Below are positions 15,277 through 24,391 of a DNA stretch of 45,886 nucleotides, in pieces; the first letter of the stretch is position 1; every line of letters begins with the position of its first letter. The notes under the pieces are model-generated. The model was not told the DNA's origin, searched no databases, and saw only the letters and a list, made by a program, of their open reading frames with translations. The stretch covers positions 1 to 45,886 of the forward strand of contig JBCBCG010000004.1 in NCBI GenBank assembly GCA_038530925.1, in the 5' to 3' direction. Origin of the DNA: JALEGB01 sp038530925 (lineage in GTDB: Bacteria > Pseudomonadota > Alphaproteobacteria > Rhodobacterales > Rhodobacteraceae). A program made the position numbers and the translations under genes.

Positions 15277-16365
15277 CTACAGGAACCCGCAGCGTTGCGG
15301 CGCGGCTTCGCAAGCCGCGATCGCGCGGCGCACCCAGCGCTGCAGTCCGCGGAGCGGCGTGAAATAGCTCCGCGCCTCGAACCCTTCGCAAAGCTCGATC
15401 ATCTCGCCTGTGTCCGGATTGTAATAAGCGTCGACGCTGGAGAAGACGCCGAAAAGCGCCGCGCCCGCGCCGACATCGGCCACAAGCGGCGCGCCGCTTT
15501 CACCCACGCACAAGGAATGCTCGTTGCGCTCCGGCGCGGCGACGATCATCCCGTCGGAACGCCGGGACGGATCGACCACGCGCACATCCGCCGTGCGCAA
15601 CACTTGCGAGATCTCGCTGCTGGAGATCCGGCCCCAGCCGGCCGAGAGCGCCGCGGCGCCAGGCGTCAAGCGGTCGGCCTCGGCGCTGGTGGCCAGACGC
15701 AGCGTTGGAAACTCGGGCGGCAGCGGGCTGTCGAGTTTGATCAGCGCCACATCGTAAGAGAGGTCATGCGGGTTGAATTTGGTGTGGCAAAGCGCGAGCG
15801 CGGCGGAGCGCTTCATCGCCGAGGGCGCCTGTGCGTCGCGCGCGCCGAGCGTCGCTTCGACCCGCACCCAGCGCTCTTGACCGACGCAATGCGCCGCGGT
15901 CACGAGCCAGCCCGGCGCCACCGCGGCGGCGCTGCAATTCGAGACGGTCATGCCGCCATCGGCGAAACGCTCCTCGACGATTTCAAGCTTCGCCGCCCAT
16001 GGCGCCGCGGCGTCGACCGAGCCTGGATTGTAGCGCCCGCCGCCCGCATAAGCGCCGCCGTAAGGCGTGTAATCATAGGCGCTGGGCGCGCCGCAGACCC
16101 AGGCTTCCGCATCAGCCAAAAGCCCGCGCGACGCAGGCCTGGTCTCGCCGAAACGATGCGCTAAGGGCGGATCGGCGTATGCGACGCCGTCCGGTTGCGC
16201 GGCGGCTGGTCCCGCGCAGGCGGCCGCCCCGAGGAGCGCGCCGCCGACAAGGCGCGCCGTTCGCGCGCGGACGCCGAGGTCGATCCGGACCAGGCGCGCC
16301 GCGGCGCGCGCGATCACGGAGCCGCGCCTTGTGAAACCGAATGTGGTCAGAGCGATAGGGGCCAT
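15277..16365 (-). CDS. Secreted trypsin-like serine protease (S1 family)
   Basis: 362 residues from ATG 16365. The N-terminus is long and basic, with a hydrophobic segment around 39-57 ending AAAQ-P that can serve as a signal peptide or anchor. The chymotrypsin-fold triad is present: His159 in TAAHC, Asp205 in YDVALIKL and Ser290 in CVGESGAP. The last motif has Glu in place of the usual Asp before Ser (GDSG to GESG), an uncommon change near the zymogen-activation salt bridge. Several Cys could form disulfides. It is likely periplasmic or secreted; the substrate is unknown. A second member of the family begins at the right edge of the window. Confidence 0.85.
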   Translation of the reverse strand: MAPIALTTFGFTRRGSVIARAAARLVRIDLGVRARTARLVGGALLGAAACAGPAAAQPDGVAYADPPLAHRFGETRPASRGLLADAEAWVCGAPSAYDYTPYGGAYAGGGRYNPGSVDAAAPWAAKLEIVEERFADGGMTVSNCSAAAVAPGWLVTAAHCVGQERWVRVEATLGARDAQAPSAMKRSAALALCHTKFNPHDLSYDVALIKLDSPLPPEFPTLRLATSAEADRLTPGAAALSAGWGRISSSEISQVLRTADVRVVDPSRRSDGMIVAAPERNEHSLCVGESGAPLVADVGAGAALFGVFSSVDAYYNPDTGEMIELCEGFEARSYFTPLRGLQRWVRRAIAACEAAPQRCGFL

Positions 16366-16406
16366 GGTCGCGTCGCCTCGCCTGCCGATATCCCCTTCCA
16401 CGCGGA

Positions 16407-16435
16407 TAAGGACATCGTGGATGGTCTCGGGTCAA
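16407..16435 (-). promoter_or_regulatory. Possible promoter of the serine protease gene
   Basis: On the minus strand TTGACC (16430-16435) is followed after 17 bases by TCCTTA (16407-16412). The -35 is close to consensus and the -10 poor, as often in alphaproteobacteria. The start codon is about 40 bases downstream. Confidence 0.3.
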
Positions 16436-16504
16436 CAGCGGCTCAGCGTCTTTGGTGAGAATTCTTTTCCCGCTAAGCGGACCGCCGCCGCGACGCGCGC
16501 CGCG

Positions 16505-17194
16505 TCAACGCGGCGGTGCGGGCGCGGCGGCGGCCTCAGCGCCGCGCGGGGCGGCGCCTTTCGCGCCGTCGCGGATCGCCGCATATTCCAAGCCGTCGAA
16601 AAAGGTGCGCGTCGCCAGCGCCACGCTCTCTTCAATATCGACGCCGTCGGCGACGCGCAGCCGCTCGCCGACATGCAGCGTGGCGAGCCCATGCACCGAG
16701 GACCACAGCGGCAGCGCCAGCATCCGCGTGTCGAGATGGGTCAGCCCCTTCTCCACCTGAATGCCGCGCACGCAATCGAGCAGCACTTGAAACGCGTCGC
16801 GCCCTGCGCAGAAGGCGGTCTCGCTGTGCACTTTCTCCCGCGTCATGCCCCACATGACGTGGAACATCTCCGGATGCGAGGCCACGAACCGCACATAGGC
16901 CTGGCCCAGCGCGATCAGCCCTTCGACGCTGCCCGCCGGATGCGCCTCCACCGCCTCGCGCGTCGCCATCTCCAGCTCGCGAAAGCCGCGCGCCGAAACT
17001 TCGCCGATCAGCTCGTCGCGATCGTCGAAATGGCGATAGGGCGCGGCGCTGGAGACGCCGAGCGCCTTGCAGAGCCGCGCGATCGAGAGCTTCTCAATCC
17101 CGCACTCGCAAATCTGCCGATGCGCCGCTCGGATCAACGCCTCCCGCAAGGAACCGTGATGATAAGGCTTCGCGCTGTCGTCCGACCCTTTCAA
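16505..17194 (-). CDS. TetR/AcrR-family repressor (WHG domain) of the RND pump
   Basis: 229 residues from a TTG at 17194, preferred because AAGGAG lies 7 bases upstream and the family N-terminus begins shortly after it; an ATG at 17329 would start inside the operator region. The helix-turn-helix is at about 14-60 (ALIRAAHRQI, then LCKALGVSSAAPYRHFDDRDEL). The C-terminal ligand domain has the WHG-type FHVMWG and LWSSVHGLATL motifs. It is divergent from the efflux adaptor gene, with two GTTA-N7-TAAC sites between. It probably represses the pump and itself and is released by a pump substrate (inference from family and context). The C-terminus is Ala/Pro-rich. Confidence 0.88.
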   Translation of the reverse strand: MKGSDDSAKPYHHGSLREALIRAAHRQICECGIEKLSIARLCKALGVSSAAPYRHFDDRDELIGEVSARGFRELEMATREAVEAHPAGSVEGLIALGQAYVRFVASHPEMFHVMWGMTREKVHSETAFCAGRDAFQVLLDCVRGIQVEKGLTHLDTRMLALPLWSSVHGLATLHVGERLRVADGVDIEESVALATRTFFDGLEYAAIRDGAKGAAPRGAEAAAAPAPPR

Positions 17195-17318
17195 AGGCGG
17201 CGCTCCTTCCCTCTGTCTCCGCCGGGGCGCTGCAAAGCCGGCCGGGCGTCTTCGCAAGGCGGCGTCGCGCCCCGCCGTCTTCGTCGCAATTTTTTCACAA
17301 GAAACGCTTGCCTTCAAT

Positions 17319-17356
17319 GTTAGAAGCATTAACTCGGCGATGTTAGAGAATGTAAC
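17319..17356. promoter_or_regulatory. Twin operators GTTA-N7-TAAC between tetR and the efflux genes
   Basis: Two inverted repeats of the same form: GTTA GAAGCAT TAAC (17319-17333) and GTTA GAGAATG TAAC (17342-17356). The centres are 23 bases apart, about two helical turns. The second extends to ATGTTA and TAACAT at the ends. They lie in an AT-rich island between the divergent starts at 17194 and 17477. This is the expected layout for two TetR dimers bound side by side. Confidence 0.7.
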
Positions 17357-17476
17357 ATAAGGCGCGCCGGCGGCGAGTCCAAGCATCCGGACCCAGGAGC
17401 GTCCGGATCGCTCCGCCGCAGCGACGCGCGCCGCAGAACGACGGTATCGCAAGAACGAGGGTGGAAGGTTAACGTT

Positions 17477-18787
17477 ATGAGCGCTCAGGATACGAGACCA
17501 AGCCGCAACCGCGGCGTGCTGCGCGCCGCCGGAGCCTACGGCGTCGCAGCGGCGGTGGCCGCCAGCGTCGCCTTCGGAGGCGCGGTCGCGCTCCAAGCGC
17601 TCTATGCGCGCGCCGAGGCGGTTCAAGGCCCGCCGCCGCGTCCGCCCTTGCCCGTTGAAGCGCGCGTGGTCGCGCTGGAGGACAGCTACGCCGTCACCGA
17701 CCGCTTCGCCGGACGGATCGAAACCGCGCGTGAGACGGATCTGACCTTCGAGCGCGCCGGCCTGGTGCTTGAGATCGCTGTGGAGGAAGGCGACCGCGTC
17801 GCCGAAGGCGATCTCATCGCGCGCATCGACGCGCGCGCGCTTGAGGCGGAGCGCGACCGCCTGGCGGCGGAGAAGACCCGCGCCGAGACCGAACTTGAGC
17901 TGGCGATCCGAACACGCTCGCGTCAAGAGAACCTCAGCAACAAGGGCTTCGCCTCCGAACAGCGCTTTGACGAGGCCCAAGCCAGCGAAACCGCGCTGAA
18001 AGCCCAGATCGCCTCGATCGAAGCGCAGATCCGCGGGCTGGAGATCGATGTCGAGAAATCCGCTTTGACGGCGCCCTTCGCGGGGCTGATCGCGGCGCGG
18101 GCGATGGATCCGGGCGCGGTGGCGCAGCCCGGCCGGCTCGTCGCGCGGCTGCTCGAGGTCGGCGCGCCGCGCGCGCGCATCGGCCTGCCGCCGGAGCGCG
18201 CCGCGGAACTCGAGATCGGCGCGCGCTATCCGCTCGCGATCAGAGGCGACGAGGTGGAGGCGACCCTGATCGCTCTGCGTCCGGATCTCGCGCCGATGAC
18301 GCGCACGGTCGACGCGCTTTTCGACCTGAGCGGCGCCGTCGATCTCGGCGCGGCTCAGGCCGCTGACGCTGAGACGGGCGCGGTTCGCGCGCCGTCAGGC
18401 CAGATCGTGCGGCTCGCGCGCGATCGCGAGGTCGCCGCGCGCGGCGTCTGGCTGCCGCTCGCCGCGCTTCAGGAAGGCTCGAAAGGCCTTTGGACGGTCT
18501 ACACGGTGAAAGCCGATCCGGCGGATCCGAATGTTGAAGGCGATCCGGTCTGGCGCGTCGCCCAAGAGGCGGTGACGCCGATCCATGTGCACGAGCAGCG
18601 CGTGTTCGTCGGCGGCACGCTCAGCGACGGCGCGACGGTGATCGTCTCGGGCGTCAACCGCGTCGCCCGCGGTCAAGAGGTGCGCCCCATGCTGAACAGC
18701 GCGCCGCTCGATCCGGCGGACGATCAGAGCGCCGGTTTCAGCGCGGACGCAGCGCCGGCGCGCATCGCCGAGCGCAATCTGCGCTGA
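17477..18787 (+). CDS. RND efflux periplasmic adaptor (membrane fusion protein)
   Basis: 436 residues. N-terminal membrane anchor about 17-40, then the adaptor order: barrel/lipoyl half (TFERAGLVLEIAVEEGDRV), alpha-helical hairpin about 115-195 (SNKGFASEQRFDEAQ), second lipoyl half (SALTAPFAGLIAARAMDPG), beta-barrel and membrane-proximal domain (TLSDGATVIVSGVNRVA). It links the inner-membrane pump to an outer-membrane channel, which is not encoded here. ATG 17477 has GGAAGG 8 bases upstream; a GTTAAC palindrome (17468-17473) overlaps this site and could be a weaker repressor contact. The pump gene follows after 90 bases. Confidence 0.9.
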   Translation: MSAQDTRPSRNRGVLRAAGAYGVAAAVAASVAFGGAVALQALYARAEAVQGPPPRPPLPVEARVVALEDSYAVTDRFAGRIETARETDLTFERAGLVLEIAVEEGDRVAEGDLIARIDARALEAERDRLAAEKTRAETELELAIRTRSRQENLSNKGFASEQRFDEAQASETALKAQIASIEAQIRGLEIDVEKSALTAPFAGLIAARAMDPGAVAQPGRLVARLLEVGAPRARIGLPPERAAELEIGARYPLAIRGDEVEATLIALRPDLAPMTRTVDALFDLSGAVDLGAAQAADAETGAVRAPSGQIVRLARDREVAARGVWLPLAALQEGSKGLWTVYTVKADPADPNVEGDPVWRVAQEAVTPIHVHEQRVFVGGTLSDGATVIVSGVNRVARGQEVRPMLNSAPLDPADDQSAGFSADAAPARIAERNLR

Positions 18788-18877
18788 CGGTGGCGCCGGT
18801 TCGAAACCGGGTCAGGCGCCTAACGCTCGTCTCTCACCGCGCCGGCCGCGCCGGCGCGCCTCATCAAGGGTGGTCCG

Positions 18878-21800
18878 ATGTCCTCAAACGACACGCCTCG
18901 CGAGTTCGCGTCGACGGACTACGCCGCGCTGGAAGCGCGGGAAAGCCGGTCTCTCACGACGTTGCTTTATCGTCAAAAGCGCATCTTCAGCCTCGTGGTG
19001 CTGATGGTCGTCTCGCTTGGCGCGCTGGCCTTCTCGACCATCGGCCGCCAGGAAGATCCTACGATCACCAACCTCTTCGCCAATGTGCTGACCGTCTTGC
19101 CGGGCGCGGATCCGGCGCGGGTCGAAGCGCTGGTGACGGAGGTGATCGAGGCGGAGTTGCAAACGATCCCGGAGATCAAGGAGCTCAAATCGACCTCCAG
19201 CACCGGCGTCTCATCGGTTCAAATCGCGTTGTCGGAGTTTATTCCCGAAAGCCGGCTTGAGCAGGTCTGGTCCGAGATCCGCGACGCGCTGAGCGACGCC
19301 GCCGTTCTGCTGCCGCCCGAAGCGAGCGCGCCTGAATTCGACAATGACCGCGCCGACGCCTTCACCGCGATTTTCGCGCTCGAGCCGACGCAGAACGGCG
19401 AGCGTGATATCCCGCTGAGCGTGATGACGCGTTACGCCGAGCGCTTTCAGGACATGCTGCGCGCGAACGCGAACGCGGCGCTGGTTCAGCTTTACGGCGA
19501 GGGGCGTGAAGAGATCCTTGTCGAGGTCGATCAGACGCGCCTCTCTTTCCTGGGATTGACGCCGGACCAAGTGTCGGCCGCGATCACGGCGGCGGACGCG
19601 AAAGTGCGCGCGGGCCGCGTCCGCGGCGCATCGGTCGATTATCTTTTAGAGATCGAAGGCGAGATCAGGGACCTCGAACGCATCCGCGCGATCCCGATCA
19701 TCACCGGCGCGACCGGCGTCGAGGGCGCGCCGATCACGCGGCTCGGCGATGTCGCCTCGGTCAGCCGCTCCGTGCGTCAGCCCGCCGAAGAAATCGCTTA
19801 CGCCGAAGGCGAGCGGGCGATCCTGATCGCCGCGCGCATGACGCCGAAGCTCCAGGTCGACGCCTGGATGGAGCGCGTTCAGCGCCTTGCGGAGGCGTTC
19901 CGCGCCGAATTGCCGGACGGTCTGACGCTGCGCCAAACCTTCGATCAAAGCGCCTACACCTTCGAGCGCCTCTCCGATCTTGCGATCAATATGCTCATCG
20001 GCGTCGGGCTGGTCGTGGCCGTGCTGCTGGTGACGCTCGGCTGGCGCGCCGCGCTGATCGTGGCGCTGATCCTGCCGCTCACCAGCCTGCTGTCGATCTT
20101 CATCCTGCAGCTCGTCGGCGTCGTGATCCATCAGATGTCCGTGACCGGGCTCATCGTGGCGCTCGGGCTTTTGGTCGACGGCGCGATCGTGATGACGGAC
20201 GAGATCCGGCGGCGGCTGCAGAAAGGCATGCCGCGGCTCGCGGCGATCGGGCTCGCGGTGCGCCGGCTCGCCGTGCCGCTGCTCGCCTCGACGGCGACGA
20301 CGGTGCTCGCCTTCATGCCGATGGCGCTGCTGCCAGGGCCGGCGGGCGATTTCGTGGGCTCGATCGCGATCGCGGTGATCGTGATGCTCGGCTCGTCGCT
20401 GTTCCTGGCGTTGACGGTCACGCCGGCGCTGGCGGGCTTCATCCTGCGAGACGGCGGCGCGGATCGGCGCGTCGAGGACGGACCGCTGTGGAACGCCTAT
20501 CGGTGGCTGCTGAAGCTGTCGCTGCGCTGGCGCGTTCTGGCGGCGGCGATCGCGGCCTCGCCGGCGATCCTCGGCTTTCTCGCGGCGCCGACGCTCGTGT
20601 CGCAATTCTTCCCGGAGACCGACCGCAACCAATTCCATGTGCAGATCTATCTGCCCCGCGGTGCCGCCATCGACGCGACCGAGACGGCGGCGCTGAAAGT
20701 GGATGAGACGCTGCGCGCAGCGCCGGATGTGCGCTTTGTGCAATGGGTGATCGGCGGCAGCGCGCCCGGCTTCTACTACAATCTGATCCCGCAAAACGAT
20801 CGTCAGCCGGAGTTCGCCCAAGCGCTCGTCACCACGGCCAGCCCCGAGGCGACGGAGCGTCTCGTGCCCGCGCTGCAAGCCGAGCTCGATGAAAGCGTGC
20901 CCGAAGCGCGAGTTCTGGTGCGCGGCCTTATTCAAGGCCCGCCGGTCGACGCGCCCATCGAGATGCGGATCACCGGTCCCGATCTGCGGGTGCTCACGGC
21001 GCTCGGCGAGGAGGCGACGGCGCGCATGGCGGCGACGCCTGGCGTGACGCACGCCTGGGCGAGCTTTTCGGGCGGCGCCCCGAAGCTGACGCTGTCGCTT
21101 GACGAGGACAAGGTGCGCCTCGCCGGGCTCACCCTCGGCGCGGTGGCGCGCCAGCTTGAGACGCTGATCGAAGGCGTTGAAGGCGGATCGCTGCTGGAGG
21201 GCTCGGAGCAGCTGCCGGTGCGCGTGCGGATCGCCGCCGAAGACCGCGCCGCCGCCGACCGGATCGCAGCCCTGCGCGTCTTGCCAAACGACGCCGCCGC
21301 GCGCGCGGCGCAAGGCGCGGACCCCGGCGTGCCGCTCTCCGCGCTCGGCGCCTTCACGCTCGAGCCGGCGCAGAGCCAAATCAACCGTTTCGACGGAGAG
21401 CGCGCCAACACCATCCGCGGGTTCCTGCAGCTCGGCGTTCTGCCCGAGGCGGCGCTGAACGTCTTCCGCCGCGATCTCGCGGAGAACCCGATCGCGCTGC
21501 CGCCCGGCTACGCCTTCGAATGGGGCGGCGATTCCGACGCGCGCGACGAGACCGTCACCAATTTGATGAGTTCGGTGAGCCTGGTGATGGCGCTGACCAT
21601 CGCCACCATCCTGCTGACCTTCAACTCCTGGCGGCTCTCGGCGGTGGCCGGCGTGGTGGCGATCCTCTCAGCCGGGCTCAGCATGCTGGCGCTGGCGGTG
21701 TTTCAATATCCGTTCGGCATCCAGGCGCTGATCGGCGTGATCGGCTCCATCGGCGTCTCGATCAACGCGGCGATCATCATCATGACGGGCCTGCAGCAGG

Positions 21801-22096
21801 ATCCCGCCGCGGCACGCGGCGAGCCCGACGCGATCGCGAATGTCGTGATGGGCTCGACGCGCCATATCGTCTCGACGACGCTGACGACCTTCGGCGGGTT
21901 CTTGCCGCTGATCCTGGGCGGAGGCGGGTTCTGGCCGCCTTTCGCGATGGCGGTGGCGGGCGGCGTGCTGCTCTCCACGATCGTCTCGCTCTTTTTCACG
22001 CCGCCGATCTACAGCCTGTTGGTGGGCCGCCCCAAAGCCGCGCCGGCGAAGACGACGCAGCCGCAAACCTCTGAGGCGGCGGCGCAGCCCGCGTAA
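18878..22096 (+). CDS. RND efflux pump, inner-membrane permease
   Basis: 1072 residues, the normal length for the HAE-1/AcrB-like family. TM1 follows LTTLLYRQKRIFS. GRQEDPTI matches the conserved start of the porter domain, and there are two blocks of about six TM helices with large periplasmic loops. The TM4 proton-relay region reads GLLVDGAIVMTDE: only one of the two aspartates found in AcrB (VDDA) is present, as in some heavy-metal or divergent HAE branches. FFPETDRNQF and LGGGGFWPPFAMAVAGG are conserved. It exports drugs, lipids or metabolites driven by the proton gradient. It forms an operon with the adaptor under the TetR regulator. Confidence 0.93.
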   Translation: MSSNDTPREFASTDYAALEARESRSLTTLLYRQKRIFSLVVLMVVSLGALAFSTIGRQEDPTITNLFANVLTVLPGADPARVEALVTEVIEAELQTIPEIKELKSTSSTGVSSVQIALSEFIPESRLEQVWSEIRDALSDAAVLLPPEASAPEFDNDRADAFTAIFALEPTQNGERDIPLSVMTRYAERFQDMLRANANAALVQLYGEGREEILVEVDQTRLSFLGLTPDQVSAAITAADAKVRAGRVRGASVDYLLEIEGEIRDLERIRAIPIITGATGVEGAPITRLGDVASVSRSVRQPAEEIAYAEGERAILIAARMTPKLQVDAWMERVQRLAEAFRAELPDGLTLRQTFDQSAYTFERLSDLAINMLIGVGLVVAVLLVTLGWRAALIVALILPLTSLLSIFILQLVGVVIHQMSVTGLIVALGLLVDGAIVMTDEIRRRLQKGMPRLAAIGLAVRRLAVPLLASTATTVLAFMPMALLPGPAGDFVGSIAIAVIVMLGSSLFLALTVTPALAGFILRDGGADRRVEDGPLWNAYRWLLKLSLRWRVLAAAIAASPAILGFLAAPTLVSQFFPETDRNQFHVQIYLPRGAAIDATETAALKVDETLRAAPDVRFVQWVIGGSAPGFYYNLIPQNDRQPEFAQALVTTASPEATERLVPALQAELDESVPEARVLVRGLIQGPPVDAPIEMRITGPDLRVLTALGEEATARMAATPGVTHAWASFSGGAPKLTLSLDEDKVRLAGLTLGAVARQLETLIEGVEGGSLLEGSEQLPVRVRIAAEDRAAADRIAALRVLPNDAAARAAQGADPGVPLSALGAFTLEPAQSQINRFDGERANTIRGFLQLGVLPEAALNVFRRDLAENPIALPPGYAFEWGGDSDARDETVTNLMSSVSLVMALTIATILLTFNSWRLSAVAGVVAILSAGLSMLALAVFQYPFGIQALIGVIGSIGVSINAAIIIMTGLQQDPAAARGEPDAIANVVMGSTRHIVSTTLTTFGGFLPLILGGGGFWPPFAMAVAGGVLLSTIVSLFFTPPIYSLLVGRPKAAPAKTTQPQTSEAAAQPA

Positions 22097-22105
22097 AGGC
22101 GCTGG

Positions 22106-22122
22106 CGCCGCCCTGCGCGGCG
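22106..22122 (+). terminator. Hairpin after the RND pump gene
   Basis: CGCCGC (22106-22111), 5-nt loop, GCGGCG (22117-22122), beginning 10 bases after the pump stop. No T-tract. It may separate the efflux operon from the molybdoenzyme gene. Confidence 0.35.
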
Positions 22123-22198
22123 TGCGACGCTTCGCCTCGCAGCGCGAGCGCCCGGAGAGGCGCCGCGCCCGGGAAGAGACACCGCGGGAGGGCCCCTC

Positions 22199-24388
22199 AT
22201 GTCGTCAGCGCAGGATTCGCACGGCGCCGCGCCGGAAGAGCGCCGCCTCCACCACCGCGCCTGCCCGCTCTGCGAGGCCATTTGCGGGCTGGAGATCGAA
22301 ACCATCGGCGGAACCGTCGCTTCGATCCGCGGCGACAAGAACGACCCGCTCAGCCGCGGCCATATCTGCCCCAAGGCCGTGGCGCTCAAAGACATCCATG
22401 AGGATCCCGACCGACTGCGCCAGCCGCTCCGCAAAACCAGCGGCGGCGCCTGGGAGGAGATCGGCTGGGACGAAGCGCTGAGCCTCGCCGCGACAGGGAT
22501 CCGCGCCGTGCAGGCGCGCCATGGCGAGGCCTCGGTCGCCGCCTTTCTCGGCAATCCGAATGTGCACAATCTCGGCGCGATGCTCTTCAATAAGGAGGTG
22601 CTGCGCGCCATCGGCTCGCGACGCGTCTTCACCGCGACCTCGACCGATCAGCTGCCGCATCATTTCGCCTCGACCTTCATGCTCGGCCACAGCCAGCTCT
22701 TGCCCGTGCCGGATATCGACCGCACGGATTTCATGCTGATGCTCGGCGCGAACCCGAGCGCTTCGAACGGCAGCTTGATGACCGCGCCTGGCGTCGATGA
22801 GCGGCTGAAAGCGCTGGCGGCGCGCGGCGGCAAGCTCGTGCTGATCGATCCGCGACGCACCGAGACGGCGCGGCTGGCCGCAGAGCATCATTTCATCCGG
22901 CCGGGCTCGGATGTGTTCCTGCTGGCGGCGATGCTCAATCACATCCTGACGAACGATCTCGGCCGGCCTGGGCGCATGGCCGCGCTCGCGCAAGGCTGGG
23001 ACGAACTCCGCGCCGCGCTCGCGCCGGCGAGCTTGGAGCGCGCCGAGGCGGAGACTGGCGTCGCGGCGGCGGAGATCCGGCGGCTCGCCGAAGCGTTCGC
23101 CGCGGCGGAGCGCGCGGTCGTCTATGGCCGGATGGGCGTTTCGGTCCAGGCCCATGGCGGGCTCTGCAAATGGCTGATTTACGCGCTCAACATCGCGACC
23201 GGGAACTTTGACGCGCCGGGCGGCGCGATGCTGGCGGATCCGGCGGTTCCAAATGTCGGCGCCAAGCCGACCACCCACGCCTTCGCGCGCTGGCGGAGCA
23301 TGGTGCGCGGCCTGCCCGAGTTCGACGGCCAACTACCGGTCGCCGCGCTCGCCGAAGAGATCGAAGACGCGCCGGCGGACGGCGCAGGCGATGTCGGGCC
23401 GATCCGCGGGCTCGTCACCTTCGCCGGCAACCCTGTGCTCTCAACGCCGAACGGCGGCCGGCTCGACCGCGCCTTCGGCCAGCTCGAGTTCATGGTCTCG
23501 ATTGACATCTATCTCAACGAGACGACGCGACATGCGGATCTGATCTTACCGCCTGCCACAGGGCTCGAGGCCAGCCATTACGACATCGCCTTTCATAACC
23601 TCGCGGTGCGCAACACGGCGAAATACTCGCCGGCGGTTTTCGAGATCGGACCGGAGCAGAAGCGCGATTATGAGATTCTGCAGCTCTTGGCGGCGCGGCT
23701 GAAAGGTCGAAACGATGCGACCATCGTCACGCCTGAACAGGCGCTCGCCATGGCGCTCGCCGCCGGGCCTTACGCGCCGGATAAGCTTGAGGATCCCAGC
23801 CTCGCCGTCACCTTCGAGCGCCTTCTCGCCGAGCCGAGCGGCGTCGATCTCGGCCCGCTCAGGCCGGGCTTGCCAGAGAAGCTCCGCACCGAAGACGGCA
23901 AGATCGCGCTTGCGCCGGCGCTCTTCACCGAGGCGCTCGGCGCCGTTCTCGCGGCGGCGCCGCAGTCCCGCGAGGCGGACCGCTTCGAGCTGATCGGACG
24001 GCGCCAGGTGCGCGACGACAATTCCTGGCTGCACAACAGTCGCCGTTTGGTGAAGGGCAAGAGCCGCTGCACGGCGATGCTCAATGTCGATGACGCGGCG
24101 CGGCTCGGCGTCGGCGAGGGCGATCTCGTCCGCGTCAGCAGCCGGGTCGGCGCCATCACCCTGCCGGCGGAGATCAGCGACGGCCTCGCGCCGGGCGTCG
24201 TATGCATCCCCCATGGCTATGGGCATGGGCGCGAGGGCGTGCGCCTCTCCGTGGCGCAAGAACTCGCGCCGGGCGTCAGCGTGAATGATCTGACCGATGA
24301 GCAAGCGATCGATCCGCTCACCGGCAACGCGGCGTTTTCCGGCCAGAGCGTTCAGGTGGAGCGGGCGCCGGCCCAGGCGGCGGAATGA
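22199..24388 (+). CDS. Molybdopterin-dependent oxidoreductase with [4Fe-4S] site
   Basis: 729 residues of the DMSO-reductase superfamily. The N-terminal 4Fe-4S site is Cys22, Cys25, Cys29 (CPLCEAICG) and Cys57 (GHICPK). Molybdopterin-guanine-dinucleotide binding regions include LGANPSASNGS, VLIDPRRTETA, the HADLILPPATGLE region and the C-terminal domain with HGYGHGREG. The usual Mo-ligand position holds no Cys or Sec; the region reads ATSTDQLPHH. No Tat signal is seen and no electron-transfer subunit is adjacent, so it is probably a cytoplasmic single-subunit enzyme, often annotated formate-dehydrogenase-like. The substrate is unknown. ATG 22199 has GCGGGAGG about 7 bases upstream. Confidence 0.87.
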   Translation: MSSAQDSHGAAPEERRLHHRACPLCEAICGLEIETIGGTVASIRGDKNDPLSRGHICPKAVALKDIHEDPDRLRQPLRKTSGGAWEEIGWDEALSLAATGIRAVQARHGEASVAAFLGNPNVHNLGAMLFNKEVLRAIGSRRVFTATSTDQLPHHFASTFMLGHSQLLPVPDIDRTDFMLMLGANPSASNGSLMTAPGVDERLKALAARGGKLVLIDPRRTETARLAAEHHFIRPGSDVFLLAAMLNHILTNDLGRPGRMAALAQGWDELRAALAPASLERAEAETGVAAAEIRRLAEAFAAAERAVVYGRMGVSVQAHGGLCKWLIYALNIATGNFDAPGGAMLADPAVPNVGAKPTTHAFARWRSMVRGLPEFDGQLPVAALAEEIEDAPADGAGDVGPIRGLVTFAGNPVLSTPNGGRLDRAFGQLEFMVSIDIYLNETTRHADLILPPATGLEASHYDIAFHNLAVRNTAKYSPAVFEIGPEQKRDYEILQLLAARLKGRNDATIVTPEQALAMALAAGPYAPDKLEDPSLAVTFERLLAEPSGVDLGPLRPGLPEKLRTEDGKIALAPALFTEALGAVLAAAPQSREADRFELIGRRQVRDDNSWLHNSRRLVKGKSRCTAMLNVDDAARLGVGEGDLVRVSSRVGAITLPAEISDGLAPGVVCIPHGYGHGREGVRLSVAQELAPGVSVNDLTDEQAIDPLTGNAAFSGQSVQVERAPAQAAE

Positions 24389-24391
24389 CCG

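Noticed and set aside
16470..16480. Palindrome CCGCTAAGCGG after the tetR stop
   Set aside because: Arms of 5 bp around one base are too short to claim a terminator or operator.
19646..21379. 577-codon open frame antisense to the RND pump
   Set aside because: The translation is almost entirely Arg/Gln/His/Ala with no hydrophobic core; the opposite strand is an intact pump.
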